A stretch of DNA of 64,000 bases from Halarcobacter bivalviorum (GCF_003346815.1 NZ_CP031217.1:2294001-2358000), one strand, 5' to 3'. Counted from the first letter of the stretch, positions 9,355 through 18,473 are shown. Translations and numbers: made by a program. The notes: generated by a model not told the origin, from the sequence alone.

Positions 9355-12121
9355 CCTTTGTAAACTCTTCATAAAGGTTATCTAAAAGAGCAGTATCTAA
9401 TTTTAGTTTTAAATTAATAGGTTTATTGTTTTCAAAACTCTGTGTATTTGCTAAACCTAAGTAGATAAAATTTTGAACTTTTTTATCTACATGGGAAAAT
9501 TTTCTTACAAAAATATGCAGTTTAACTCCAAATTTTTTGTTTTCAACTAATCTTTTTCCATCACCTTTTTCACTACTCATAGAGGGTTTACTTGAATAAG
9601 TAAAAATCTCTTTTGATAAAAAAGCATTTTGATACTTAGCCCCTTTTGTAAACTTATCTTTTTCTATAGTAATAAAAAGGAAAAAATCATCTTTATATTT
9701 TAAAAATCCACTTCCTCTAAAAGAGCTATGAATCTTCTCAAAATTACATAATTGTGCAATATTTAACATATTATATTTTTCATAAAGTTTTAAAAATGGT
9801 AACCCATAATCAATGTTTCCAAACTCTTTTTCATATCTAATAAGCCCATAATTTAAACTATCTAAAAAGAATTCTTTTTTTAATTTATCTTCTAAAACTC
9901 TTTTAAAGTCTACTGTTAAATAAAGAGTATTCTCTTTTATAAAAACCAGTTTTAAAACTCTTTGTTTTTGTGCACTATCAAAAAACTCTTCATTTAAAAA
10001 TCTAAAACTGTGAGAAATAGTATCTTTAGAAACATTAATTAAATACTTAGTTAAATAGTTTTGGGCCTCTTTTAAATTAATAGACTCATTTAAAATAAGA
10101 TACTTTAAAAGAGCAAATTCATAGACTCTTTTTATAGGAAGTAAACCTTGGATAAATCTAAGTGCTTTTAAAAAGTTTTCATCTTCACAAACTCTGTTGT
10201 ACTCTTCATTTTTTTCTACTTTACAAAGAAACTCTTCATAGGATTTTGAATAAGAGATAAAATCTAAAACATTTATATATTCATCATAATGTATAAAGTC
10301 ACTCATCATTGGAGTTGTCTTTAGATTTAGAGAATTTTTAAACTCTAAAAACTTCTCTTTTAGATATTTAAGAGTATTAAAATTTTCACTATCTATTTGA
10401 GCTAAAACTCTTTTTTTAGAAATTTCATCCATAATAATATAAGCATTTGGAAAGTTTGCAAAGTTATTATTCACAGAGAGTTTTATACTATCCTTATCAA
10501 ATCTTTTTTTCCCCATTAAGGCTATTGCAATAAGATAAGCTCTATTATGATTTCCTATAAAATCAAGTATTGTTAAAAACTCTTTATCACTATTTTTTCT
10601 TAATCCACGCCCTAATTGCTGTACAAAAATAATAGAAGAGTTTGTAGGTCGAAGCATAAGTATTGTATTTACATTAGGAATATCAACACCTTCATTAAAA
10701 ATATCTACAGTGAAAATAACTTCTAACTCATTTGTACTACTTTGAAGTTTTTTAATTGAGTTTTCTCTTTTTATAATAGAGTCTTCACTTGTTAAAGAGA
10801 TTGCTTTTATTCCTCTTTTATTAAACTCCTCACTCATAAAAGTTGCATGTTCTTTTGAAGCACAAAAACCTAAAACTCTTCTTTTATCTCCACTAAATCC
10901 ATAAAAATTCATTTTTTCAAGGATAAAATCTACTCTTTTATTTATCATTAAAAATTTTGAAAGTTTTTTTATATTATTTAAATCAATATTCTCATAATCT
11001 AATTCTTTAATATCTTCTATTCCAAAATAGTGAAAAGAGCTCACTAAAGATTTATCTAAAGCCTCAGTTAAACCAATATCACAAGCTACATTGTCATCAA
11101 AATAATCGAAAATAGAGACTTCATCTGTTCTATTTGAAGTAGCAGTTAAACCAAGCAAAAACTTTGGCTTAAAATATTTATTTATAAACTCATAACTCTT
11201 ACTTGCTATATGATGAGCCTCATCTACAACAATATAATCAAACTCCTGTTTTCCAAACTTTGTATAATATTTATTAAGAGTTTGTACTGTTGCAAAAATA
11301 AAATCACAATTTATATCCTTTTTATTTCCTGTAAAAAAGCCCATTGTTCTATCTTTTATCATAGTTTCAAAACTTTTTCTTGCACTAATTAAAATATCTT
11401 CCCTATGAACGATAAATAAAGCTTTTTTTGCATTAAACTGTTTTATATCTAAAACACTTAAGTAGGTTTTTCCTATTCCTGTAGAAGCTATTACAAGGGC
11501 TTTATTTTCTGCATTATTTCTTAAAAAGTCTAATTTTTGTAAAGCCTTTTCTTGCATATAATTTAGTTTAAACTCTTGTTTAAAAGAGAAATTCTCTATA
11601 CTTTTTTGTTCTGTTTTAAATTTTTTATATGAACTTAAAAACTCTTCACTAACATCAATTGAACTACTCCATAAACTATTAAAATCAGAAAATAACTCTT
11701 TTATAAAAAGGTCATCTTTTTTTAAAACAGTTTTTATATTCCACTCTATATTTGATTTAAAAGCACTTGAAGTTAAATTTGAAGAGCCAATTAAAACTTT
11801 ATACTCCTCTTCATACTCAAAAAGATATGCTTTAGGATGAAAGCCAATAGAAGTAGAATAGCAGTCAAAAACCTTAAGCTCTATATTATCAAACTCTCTT
11901 AATTTGGCTAAAGCTTTTTCATCGGTAAAATTAAGATAAGTAGAACTTAAAACCTTTCCTTTTACTCCCTTTTCTTCACACTTTTTTAAATCATTTAAAA
12001 TTAGTTGAAGACCAGAGTAGTTGATAAAGGCAACATTAAAATAAAAAGCCTTACAAGATTGAAGTAAAGAGGTAAATTGATTATAAAAATTTTTATTAGA
12101 AGAGTTTGTAATTAGTTTCAT
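9338..12121 (-). CDS. PLD-domain SF2 helicase with C-terminal DUF3427-type region
   Basis: This 927-residue protein has three parts. Residues 1-130 form a phospholipase-D-like nuclease half with HPK at 95-97 and GSSNLTSSA after it. A superfamily 2 helicase core follows: Walker A ASTGIGKTY near 215, DEAHH near 300, LGLTATSNR, and motif VI QLGRGLRK near 505. A long C-terminal region ends in a beta-rich segment like DUF3427. The family is often carried alone in bacterial genomes and is suspected to act on foreign or damaged DNA. The family's role is not settled and I infer nothing firmer. It is monocistronic, preceded by the DUF2237 gene 23 bp upstream, and overlaps the kinase gene tail to tail. 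Confidence 0.88.
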   Translation of the reverse strand: MKLITNSSNKNFYNQFTSLLQSCKAFYFNVAFINYSGLQLILNDLKKCEEKGVKGKVLSSTYLNFTDEKALAKLREFDNIELKVFDCYSTSIGFHPKAYLFEYEEEYKVLIGSSNLTSSAFKSNIEWNIKTVLKKDDLFIKELFSDFNSLWSSSIDVSEEFLSSYKKFKTEQKSIENFSFKQEFKLNYMQEKALQKLDFLRNNAENKALVIASTGIGKTYLSVLDIKQFNAKKALFIVHREDILISARKSFETMIKDRTMGFFTGNKKDINCDFIFATVQTLNKYYTKFGKQEFDYIVVDEAHHIASKSYEFINKYFKPKFLLGLTATSNRTDEVSIFDYFDDNVACDIGLTEALDKSLVSSFHYFGIEDIKELDYENIDLNNIKKLSKFLMINKRVDFILEKMNFYGFSGDKRRVLGFCASKEHATFMSEEFNKRGIKAISLTSEDSIIKRENSIKKLQSSTNELEVIFTVDIFNEGVDIPNVNTILMLRPTNSSIIFVQQLGRGLRKNSDKEFLTILDFIGNHNRAYLIAIALMGKKRFDKDSIKLSVNNNFANFPNAYIIMDEISKKRVLAQIDSENFNTLKYLKEKFLEFKNSLNLKTTPMMSDFIHYDEYINVLDFISYSKSYEEFLCKVEKNEEYNRVCEDENFLKALRFIQGLLPIKRVYEFALLKYLILNESINLKEAQNYLTKYLINVSKDTISHSFRFLNEEFFDSAQKQRVLKLVFIKENTLYLTVDFKRVLEDKLKKEFFLDSLNYGLIRYEKEFGNIDYGLPFLKLYEKYNMLNIAQLCNFEKIHSSFRGSGFLKYKDDFFLFITIEKDKFTKGAKYQNAFLSKEIFTYSSKPSMSSEKGDGKRLVENKKFGVKLHIFVRKFSHVDKKVQNFIYLGLANTQSFENNKPINLKLKLDTALLDNLYEEFTKVIEEE

Positions 12122-12144
12122 TTAGTTAAAAAGAGTCTTCCTTC

Positions 12145-12501
12145 TTAGATTTTATACTCTAAAAGTATCTCTTTTTTTATAAATTTTGTTGTTGCATTTG
12201 ATGTAGCTTCTGCATCAATTTTAGGAGCACAACCTGCTTCATAAGCCTCTTGCCATCTTAAAGCACATAAACACCATTTATCACCCTCTTTTAGACCTGG
12301 AAAATCAAATTGAGGTACAGGAGTTGATAAATCATTTCCCTTTGATTTTGAAAACTCTAAAAACTCATTTGTCATAATTGCACATACAGTATGTGTTCCA
12401 AAATCTTCAGGAGTTGTTCTACATACTCCATCTCTATAAAATCCTGTCATAGGAGAAGTACAACAAACTTGTAAATTTGTTCCTAAAATATTTGTTTGCA
12501 T
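12145..12501 (-). CDS. DUF2237 family protein
   Basis: This 118-residue soluble protein of unknown function has the family's cysteine-rich pattern: NLQVCCTSPMTGFYRDG near the N-terminus, then CRTTPEDFGTHTVCA, and WCLCALRW near residue 77. The six or more conserved cysteines could bind metal or form disulfides, but no activity is established for the family. AAGGATAG precedes the ATG. It may be cotranscribed with the helicase gene 23 bp downstream, although no functional link is visible. Confidence 0.9.
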   Translation of the reverse strand: MQTNILGTNLQVCCTSPMTGFYRDGVCRTTPEDFGTHTVCAIMTNEFLEFSKSKGNDLSTPVPQFDFPGLKEGDKWCLCALRWQEAYEAGCAPKIDAEATSNATTKFIKKEILLEYKI

Positions 12502-12609
12502 TTTCTATCCTTTTATTTGCAAGATTTTATACTTTTAAACTTTAGGATAAAAAAAGTTTCTAAACTTTATTAATAAATTTATCTTTTTATAATTTTTATT
12601 ATTTGAAAG

Positions 12610-13461
12610 TTATTTTGATATAGTAAGTTTTGTTCCTAAATCAGCCATTCCACAATTATACAAAGAGCTAGTTACAATACCATCAACACCAGTTTGTACA
12701 AACTCTTGCACATTTGAAATATTAATTCCTCCTGCAGCTAATAATTTTATATTTTCATAACAATATCTATTTTTATGAGAAACTGCTTTTTTAATTAACT
12801 CTAAACTTCCTTTATCTATTTGAATAACATCAACCCCATACTCCATCAAAGCTTTTATATCTTCAAAACAAGATGACTCAACTACTATTTTCTTTTCAGG
12901 AGCCATTTTTTTAAAGCTATTGATTTTTTGATAAAACTCTTTATTTGAAGTATATATTTCTCTATGTTGCTTAAAAAAAAGTATTGTCTCACTTAAACCC
13001 AAACGATGAGGCATTGCTCCCCCATTTAAAATTGAGTTTATACAAAATTTTTTAGCAAAAGGAAAACTTTTTCTTGTAGTAAGAAGTTCACATGAAGGAT
13101 TTATCTCTTTTATCAAAGTTACCATTTTATTTGTAGTTGTCGCTATTTTACAACTATATTCCAATAAAACTTGTACTAATTTATAAGCTTGATGAACACT
13201 ATTATAATCTCCCTCAAACTCTATTAAAGTCTCATCTTTTTTAAGTCTACTCTTACTAGGGACAAAAAATAATACTTCACAAGATAAAAGTTTAATAATT
13301 CTAGCTGCTTCTTCAGTAGAAGAAACTGTAATATCTTCTCTTGTAAAAACTTTTAGTTTTGCTTTTTTACCCTTACAATCTTGAAGATAAGTAGTTAAAT
13401 CAAAATATGGTAAATCCTCTTTTATATACTCTTGTAACTCAAAATCACTAATTATATTCAT
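12610..13461 (-). CDS. modD: ModD, quinolinate-phosphoribosyltransferase-like protein of the molybdate locus
   Basis: This 283-residue protein has the nicotinate-nucleotide pyrophosphorylase (QPRT) fold: DLPYFDLTTYL at the start, then TTRKSFPFAKKFCINSILNGGAMPHRLGLSE in the active site (shown in part), and the barrel end IKLLAAGGINISNVQEF. ModD proteins are QPRT homologues found with mod transporter genes. Their role is not firmly known, and a cofactor- or nucleotide-linked function has been suggested. It is the last gene of the mod operon, 8 bp after the second permease gene, which supports ModD over NadC. A plain NadC is the main alternative. Confidence 0.88.
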   Translation of the reverse strand: MNIISDFELQEYIKEDLPYFDLTTYLQDCKGKKAKLKVFTREDITVSSTEEAARIIKLLSCEVLFFVPSKSRLKKDETLIEFEGDYNSVHQAYKLVQVLLEYSCKIATTTNKMVTLIKEINPSCELLTTRKSFPFAKKFCINSILNGGAMPHRLGLSETILFFKQHREIYTSNKEFYQKINSFKKMAPEKKIVVESSCFEDIKALMEYGVDVIQIDKGSLELIKKAVSHKNRYCYENIKLLAAGGINISNVQEFVQTGVDGIVTSSLYNCGMADLGTKLTISK

Positions 13462-13469
13462 CTTTTTTC

Positions 13470-14153
13470 CTATATAATTTTTTTATTTTTCTTTTGTAAA
13501 ATATTTAAACTTATAAAAAAGATTAAAGATATTACAACTAAAATAGCACTCAAAGCTAATGCTAAATCATACTCTCCATCAAATACTGCATTATAAATTG
13601 CTAAAGAGATAGTATCTGTCTTGCCTACAATATTTCCACCTAAAACTAGAGTTATCCCAACTTCACCTAAAGCTCTTGCTGCTGATATTAAAAGAGCAAC
13701 AAATAAAGAGCTTTTTATTGTAGGAAGAACAATAAATAAAAAAGTTTTAAGTTCACTCTTTCCACTTAAAAAAGAGGCTTCTTTTATCTGAGTAGGAAAC
13801 TGTTCAATACTTGCTTGTAGAGGTTTTACCATTAAAGGAAGTCCTGCAATAAAACTTGCAATTACTAAACCAGTAAAACTAAAAATAATACTAATATCAA
13901 AGCTTTGAAAAAAAGACCCAATAAAACCATTTCTACCTAAAAGGAGAAGAAGGAAAAAACCTACAGCAATAGGAGGAAAAATCAAAGGAAGTGTAACAAT
14001 CGTATCCAACAACCATTTGAACTTAAGTTTTTCCTTCGCTAAAAAATAGGCTAAAGGTGTACCTATAAGTAATAAAAGAACTACACTTACACCTATTGTT
14101 TTTGCACTTAAAAGTAAGGGATGCCAAATATATTCAAACTCTATATCAATCAT
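13470..14153 (-). CDS. modB: molybdate/tungstate-type ABC permease, second copy
   Basis: This is the inner-membrane permease of an oxyanion importer. The 227-residue protein has five or six membrane helices and the cytoplasmic EAA loop (EASFLSGKSELKTFLFIVLP, near 127-146) that docks on the ATPase, followed by ARALGEVGITLVLGGN typical of ModB. It overlaps modA2 by 4 bp (ATGA). The operon holds only one ATPase gene, so this permease probably shares ModC (14864-15715) with the first permease. Specificity could be tungstate or another oxyanion. Confidence 0.9.
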   Translation of the reverse strand: MIDIEFEYIWHPLLLSAKTIGVSVVLLLLIGTPLAYFLAKEKLKFKWLLDTIVTLPLIFPPIAVGFFLLLLLGRNGFIGSFFQSFDISIIFSFTGLVIASFIAGLPLMVKPLQASIEQFPTQIKEASFLSGKSELKTFLFIVLPTIKSSLFVALLISAARALGEVGITLVLGGNIVGKTDTISLAIYNAVFDGEYDLALALSAILVVISLIFFISLNILQKKNKKII

Positions 14154-14854
14154 AATCCATATTTTTTAAAGACTTCTTTTGCTTCATCTGATAATAAATA
14201 GGCTAAAAACTCTTTACACTTTTTTGTTTTACAATTTTCTAATTCCCCTGCAACAATATTAATTTCAGAATAGTATTTTTGAGGAACTTCAAAAAAACCA
14301 CCTATTTTATCTCTATTTGCAAGAGCTGCTGTTAGATTAACAATTCCAACATCTACTTCATTTGTAATAATATATGTCATTGAGTGAGGAACTGTAGCTA
14401 CTGTATAAAGTCTATTTTTAACTTCTTCATATAGCTTTGAATTTTTTAAAAACTCTTCTCCTGCAATTCCATAAATAGCTTTTTTACTTTGAGGAATAGA
14501 GATTTTTTTTATTTTAGACTCTTTTAATTGTTCGATATTTTCTAGCTCTGTATTTTTTGAATAAGCAATTACTAATTTTCCTTTTCCAAGATTATAAAAA
14601 TTTTTAAAAACCAATGCACTTTTCTTTTCTAAAAAATTTCTATCCCCAATAATTAAAGAGATATTAGTCTGTTTTGCTTGTGCACTTACTTGCTTCATAT
14701 TCCCAAAAAAAGCATCTATTTTTTTATCTTTTTTTTCATAATTAGCAACTATTTCCATTAAAGGTTTTTTATAACCTGCACCAGCAGCTACTTTAAGATT
14801 TTGTGCATTCAAAAATAAAGAGAAAGCACATACTATAAATACTATTTTTTTCAT
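14150..14854 (-). CDS. modA: periplasmic oxyanion-binding protein of the molybdate family, second copy
   Basis: This 234-residue exported protein has a signal peptide ending at LNA and ModA-like landmarks: KVAAGAGYKKPLMEIVANYE at the start, GKGKLVIAYSKN in the middle, and the C-terminal LAYLLSDEAKEVFKKYGL. It differs strongly from the first ModA in this locus. In particular it has AGAGYKKP in place of AVAANVSYA in the first ligand loop, so the two are not recent duplicates. Binding of molybdate, tungstate or another tetrahedral anion is possible. The gene is paired with the second permease by a 4-bp overlap. Confidence 0.85.
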   Translation of the reverse strand: MKKIVFIVCAFSLFLNAQNLKVAAGAGYKKPLMEIVANYEKKDKKIDAFFGNMKQVSAQAKQTNISLIIGDRNFLEKKSALVFKNFYNLGKGKLVIAYSKNTELENIEQLKESKIKKISIPQSKKAIYGIAGEEFLKNSKLYEEVKNRLYTVATVPHSMTYIITNEVDVGIVNLTAALANRDKIGGFFEVPQKYYSEINIVAGELENCKTKKCKEFLAYLLSDEAKEVFKKYGL

Positions 14855-14863
14855 TTTCTTCTT

Positions 14864-15715
14864 CTATGTATGAATTGTTGGAGCAAAAGCTTTTGTACTT
14901 ACTCGAACATCTTGTCCTACTCTTAGCTCTTTTGCTTCATTTGAACTAATTGTAACTTCAACAAGTTGTTGTCCTATTGCAATAATTGCAACATAAATTA
15001 CATCCACTTTTATAATATCAAGAAGTTTTCCCTCAAAAGAGAATTTTGCACTTCCACTTGTTTTAAGTAATACACTCTTTGCAGTTCCATCATCTACAAT
15101 TTTCCCATCTTTTAATACAATTACTCTATTACTAAGTTTATAAATTTCACTTGGGTCATGGCTTACTAAAATAGTTGTGGTCTCAAACTCTTTATGTAGT
15201 TGTAATATCTCATCTTGTAGTTTTATTCTCATAGTTGGGTCTAGTGCTGATAAAGGCTCATCCATTAGAAGAAGTTTTGGTCTATTCATCAAAGCTCTAC
15301 AAAGACTAACTCTTTGTTTTTGACCTCCACTTAAGCTATTTGGTAACCTATTTTTAAGTTCCCAAAGCTCTGTGATTTCTAGAAGATGATTTGCTAACTC
15401 TTTATCTTTATTTACAAAAAATAGATTCTCTAAAACTGTCATATTAGGAAAAAGTGCATAATCTTGAAAAACAAAACCTATTTTTCTTTTTTGTACAGGT
15501 AAAAACTCTTTTTCATCTTGCCAAATCTCATTATCAACTTTAATTATTCCCTGCGCTTTTTCAAGTCCAGCTAAACTTCTAAGAAGAGTTGTTTTACCAC
15601 TTCCACTAAGTCCAGTTAAAGCAACAAAATCTTTACTTCTAATATCTAAATTTACATCTAAATTCATCACTCCATTTGAACCATGAAGCTCTTTTTTTAT
15701 CTCTATTTTTATCAT
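14864..15715 (-). CDS. modC: molybdate ABC transporter ATP-binding protein
   Basis: ModC powers oxyanion uptake at the cytoplasmic face of the membrane. The 283-residue protein has Walker A GLSGSGKTT near 34-42, Q-loop VFQDYALFPNMTV, signature LSGGQKQRVSLCRAL, Walker B LLLMDEPLSALD, and the switch His in LVSHD. A C-terminal TOBE/Mop-like domain (about 225-283) ends in VSTKAFAPTIHT. This can bind oxyanion and give feedback inhibition, as in other ModC proteins. Its start overlaps the stop of the first permease by 4 bp. It is the only ATPase for two permeases in the operon. Confidence 0.94.
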   Translation of the reverse strand: MIKIEIKKELHGSNGVMNLDVNLDIRSKDFVALTGLSGSGKTTLLRSLAGLEKAQGIIKVDNEIWQDEKEFLPVQKRKIGFVFQDYALFPNMTVLENLFFVNKDKELANHLLEITELWELKNRLPNSLSGGQKQRVSLCRALMNRPKLLLMDEPLSALDPTMRIKLQDEILQLHKEFETTTILVSHDPSEIYKLSNRVIVLKDGKIVDDGTAKSVLLKTSGSAKFSFEGKLLDIIKVDVIYVAIIAIGQQLVEVTISSNEAKELRVGQDVRVSTKAFAPTIHT

Positions 15716-16413
15716 CTATGAAGTCCCGTAAATTTTTTATTATATTTTTGATTAAAAATATATACACAAAGTAAAACTATGAAACTTATTACTAACATTA
15801 TTGCACTATAAATATGAGCTGAACTATAATCAATAATCTCTACAAATTCATAGATTGCTACAGCTGCTACTTTTGTCTCTTCAGGGATACTTCCTCCAAC
15901 CATTAAAACAACACCAAACTCTCCAACAGTATGAGCAAAAGTTACAATAAGTGCTGTTAAAAGTGCTGGTTTAATATTTGGTAGAGCTACTTTTATCAAA
16001 GTTTCAAACTTACTTTTTCCTGCTATATAACTTGCTTCAAGCATATTTTTATTTATACTCTCAAAACCACTTTGTAAAGGTTGTACCATAAAAGGAAGAG
16101 AGTAAAAACAACTTGCTATTACGACACCCGTAAAGTTAAAAACAAGTTTTATTCCTAATACTTCATCAAAAAAAGCACCAATTGGTGAGTTTATAGATAA
16201 AGCCCAAAGAATATAAAAACCTATTACAGAAGGAGGTAATACAATTGGTAAAGCTGTAACTGCTTCTATAAAAGGTTTTGCTCTTGATTTAGTTTGAGAC
16301 AAATACCAAGCTAGAGGCAAAGATAAAATAAAAAGTATAATAGTAGTGATAAATGCTAATTTAAAAGAGATTAGCAAAGGGTTTAAATCTAAATTTATTA
16401 TTGCTTCAATCAT
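15712..16413 (-). CDS. modB: molybdate ABC transporter permease, first copy
   Basis: This 233-residue inner-membrane permease has the ModB signature region: about five membrane helices, a periplasmic loop (SINSPIGAFFDEVLGI), the EAA docking loop EASYIAGKSKFETLIKVALP near 128-147, and HTVGEFGVVLMVGGSIP after it. It lies between the Mop-protein gene (8-bp overlap) and modC (4-bp overlap), so the group is translationally coupled. Together with ModA1 and ModC it makes a complete molybdate importer. Confidence 0.94.
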   Translation of the reverse strand: MIEAIINLDLNPLLISFKLAFITTIILFILSLPLAWYLSQTKSRAKPFIEAVTALPIVLPPSVIGFYILWALSINSPIGAFFDEVLGIKLVFNFTGVVIASCFYSLPFMVQPLQSGFESINKNMLEASYIAGKSKFETLIKVALPNIKPALLTALIVTFAHTVGEFGVVLMVGGSIPEETKVAAVAIYEFVEIIDYSSAHIYSAIMLVISFIVLLCVYIFNQKYNKKFTGLHR

Positions 16414-16807
16414 TTAACACTTCCAAAATTGCTAAATCACTTGCTTTAAATAATAAGATAATTTCTTCTTCTAAAGCCAAGTTCATTTGTTCTAAAGAGT
16501 TTGTTGTAATAATTGCTTCAATAAATGTTCCATCTACATCACAAGTTACACTACTTAATAGTTCCCCTATTTCTATATTTGCTATTTTTCCAAGGAGTCT
16601 ATTTGAAGAACTTAAAAAGCCTTCAAAATTTTTTGCTAAGGTAATATTAGTAGGTTTTACTGATAATAAAACTTTTTTTTGTTCTTTTATCTCTTCATTT
16701 AAATCTAAACTTATCATTGAAAGAGTTTTTGAGTTAAATGAGAAAGAGACTAAATTTAAACTCTCTTTACTTTTTATTTTTAAAACTTTTGCCTCTAGTT
16801 TATTCAT
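16406..16807 (-). CDS. small molybdate-binding protein with TOBE/Mop domains
   Basis: This 133-residue cytoplasmic protein looks like a di-Mop protein. The C-terminal half (about 66-133: NRLLGKIANIEIGELLSSV, then FIEAIITTNSLEQM, and FKASDLAILEV) matches the Mop/TOBE fold found twice in the ModE of this locus. The N-terminal half is a more diverged copy. Such proteins store molybdate or tungstate or buffer their concentration. It overlaps modA1 by 4 bp upstream and modB1 by 8 bp downstream. Repeat number and ligand are inferred from the family. Confidence 0.8.
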   Translation of the reverse strand: MNKLEAKVLKIKSKESLNLVSFSFNSKTLSMISLDLNEEIKEQKKVLLSVKPTNITLAKNFEGFLSSSNRLLGKIANIEIGELLSSVTCDVDGTFIEAIITTNSLEQMNLALEEEIILLFKASDLAILEVLND

Positions 16808-17550
16808 GGTACTAAATATCCAAATTGTTTAAATATCTCTTTTGCTTTTTCACTTAGAATAAAATCATAAAAGGCTTTAACCTCTTTATTTCCTTCTGCT
16901 TTTTTTAAGATGATTATTCCTTGATTAATTGGAGTATAAAGTTTTGGGTCAACATCAGTCCAATTAATTCCTTCTTTATATTTTTTCATCTTATCACTAT
17001 ATAGTGATGATTTTGCAATAAAACCAAGCTCGGCTGCTGTAATTGCATATGAAACAGTTTGTGAAATAGACTCAGCATAAACAAATTTCTTCTCTATATC
17101 TTCATATAGTTTTGCATTTTTTAAAGCTTCAACAGCAGCTTTTCCATAAGGTGCTGTTTTAGGATTAGCAATTGCAATTTTTTCAATATTTTTTTCACTT
17201 ACAATATTGATTCCCTTTGAAAAATCTTGCTCTTTAGAACTTAAAATTGCAAGACTTCCTTGAGCATAAATTAAAGGTTTTGTTAAACTTAAACCATCAT
17301 TATCTAAAGTAATAGGATATTTCATATTTGCAGCCATAAATAATTGATATGGTGCTCCATTTTTTATCTGTGCTGTTAATTTTCCACTACTTCCAAGAGT
17401 AACTAATACTTTTGTATCTGGGTTTTGTTTATTAAACTCTTTAATTAAATCTTCAATTGCATAACTTACATTTGCTGCAACTGCAATGTTAATTGTGCTT
17501 GCTACTAAACTAGAAGCTAAAACAAACATCAAAAACAATAATTTTCTCAT
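16804..17550 (-). CDS. modA: molybdate-binding periplasmic protein, first copy
   Basis: ModA captures molybdate in the periplasm and delivers it to ModBC. The 248-residue protein has a signal peptide (cleavage near LVAS), the first ligand loop AVAANVSYAIEDL, LGSSGKLTAQIKNGAPYQLF typical of ModA (about 53-72), and ANPKTAPYGKAAVEAL in the second lobe. The end SEKAKEIFKQFGYLVP is canonical. It is encoded directly after modE (1 bp apart) and before the Mop gene, so it belongs to the ModE-controlled transcript. Confidence 0.95.
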   Translation of the reverse strand: MRKLLFLMFVLASSLVASTINIAVAANVSYAIEDLIKEFNKQNPDTKVLVTLGSSGKLTAQIKNGAPYQLFMAANMKYPITLDNDGLSLTKPLIYAQGSLAILSSKEQDFSKGINIVSEKNIEKIAIANPKTAPYGKAAVEALKNAKLYEDIEKKFVYAESISQTVSYAITAAELGFIAKSSLYSDKMKKYKEGINWTDVDPKLYTPINQGIIILKKAEGNKEVKAFYDFILSEKAKEIFKQFGYLVP

Positions 17551-17551
17551 C

Positions 17552-18334
17552 TTACTTCCCTATCATTATGTCACTTGATTTAATAATTGCACAAACAGGC
17601 ATCTCTTCTTTCAAGTCTAATGTTTTAATGGAGTTCGTAGTAATCACAGATACTACAGAATCTCCATTTCCTATATCAACTACTAATTCAGAGTTTATTA
17701 CATCTTTTGTAATAGCTGACACTTTTCCTTCAAATTTATTTCTAGCACTTAATACAATATTAGTATCTGTACTTATAAGTACATTACTTGATTTAAAAAA
17801 TGCAGTAACTTCATCACCTTTTTTTATATCTAAATCTTGAGCAGCAGCTTTAGTTATACTAGAGATTAGCGTATTTCCACTTTTTAGTTTGATAAGGACT
17901 TGGGCGTTTACTTCTGAAAGTATTATTGATTCAACAATACCTTGAATTTGATTTCTGGCACTAATTTGCATAGCTAATCTCCCTATTGTTTTAAGTGTTC
18001 CTGTATCTATATCAGTCATCTGTTTTAATCTATTTAAAAAACTTTTTTGTTCCTCTTTTAAAAATAGATATGTCTTTAATAGATTTTCACCATAAACGGT
18101 TAATGAAGTTCCTCCTCCACCTTTTCCACCTTTTTCTGTAGTTACTACAGCTTGTGAAGATAGATTGTTCATAGTATCAACTGCTTCCCATGCTTTTTTA
18201 TAACTCATGGGTACTTCTTTTGCAGCTTGACTTATTGAACCACATTTTTGTATTGCAAAAAGTAAGTCAATCCTTTTTTCTAATAAAAAAGGTTGATCTA
18301 ACAATTCTAAAGTTAAATTTGATGAAATTTCCAA
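17552..18334 (-). CDS. modE: ModE-type molybdate-responsive transcription regulator
   Basis: ModE represses mod transport genes when molybdate is plentiful. A winged helix-turn-helix (SISQAAKEVPMSYKKAWEAV, then the wing GGKGGGGTSLT) is followed by two Mop domains, each starting SARNxxxG (about residues 125-190 and 195-260). I take the TTG at 18334 as the start. It sits five bases after AAAGGA and gives 260 residues starting MEISSNLTLELL. A longer frame back to TTG 18370 has no ribosome-binding site and would cover a likely -10 element. modE heads the operon, so it probably controls itself. Confidence 0.92.
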   Translation of the reverse strand: MEISSNLTLELLDQPFLLEKRIDLLFAIQKCGSISQAAKEVPMSYKKAWEAVDTMNNLSSQAVVTTEKGGKGGGGTSLTVYGENLLKTYLFLKEEQKSFLNRLKQMTDIDTGTLKTIGRLAMQISARNQIQGIVESIILSEVNAQVLIKLKSGNTLISSITKAAAQDLDIKKGDEVTAFFKSSNVLISTDTNIVLSARNKFEGKVSAITKDVINSELVVDIGNGDSVVSVITTNSIKTLDLKEEMPVCAIIKSSDIMIGK

Positions 18335-18340
18335 TGCATT

Positions 18341-18440
18341 CCTTTTTTCTTTATATACTATAGTAAACAACGCGTTGCATAAAAAAAAGATTCATGCATC
18401 AAAATCGTAGCGTTATATACCTTAATACATATTGAATCTT
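18341..18440 (-). promoter_or_regulatory. modE: modE upstream region with candidate ModE operator and dyads
   Basis: Between fbp and modE lie CGTTATATA (18411-18419), which resembles the half-site of E. coli ModE boxes, and an imperfect mirror half TACATATTG seven bases on. A wider perfect inverted repeat AAGATTCA/TGAATCTT (18387-18394 and 18433-18440) encloses them. CAACGCGTTG (18368-18377) is a perfect palindrome. On the minus strand TATAGTATATAAAG (18362-18349) can serve as the -10 element just before the AAAGGA of modE. The operator assignment is tentative. Confidence 0.4.
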
Positions 18441-18451
18441 AATTATTTTTT

Positions 18452-18473
18452 GTAGCCTTAAGAGGCTACTTTT
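18452..18473 (+). other. inverted repeat after fbp
   Basis: GTAGCCT and AGGCTAC pair in a 7-bp perfect stem with loop TAAG. Four T residues follow on the plus strand, whereas on the minus strand (the direction of fbp) only A residues follow. It is therefore a poor terminator for fbp. It may end a short plus-strand transcript or just slow polymerase. Confidence 0.35.

Noticed and set aside
16401-16832. Plus-strand frame of 143 codons opposite the Mop-protein gene
   Set aside because: It is antisense to a clear TOBE/Mop gene in a tight operon and has no ribosome-binding site or family features.
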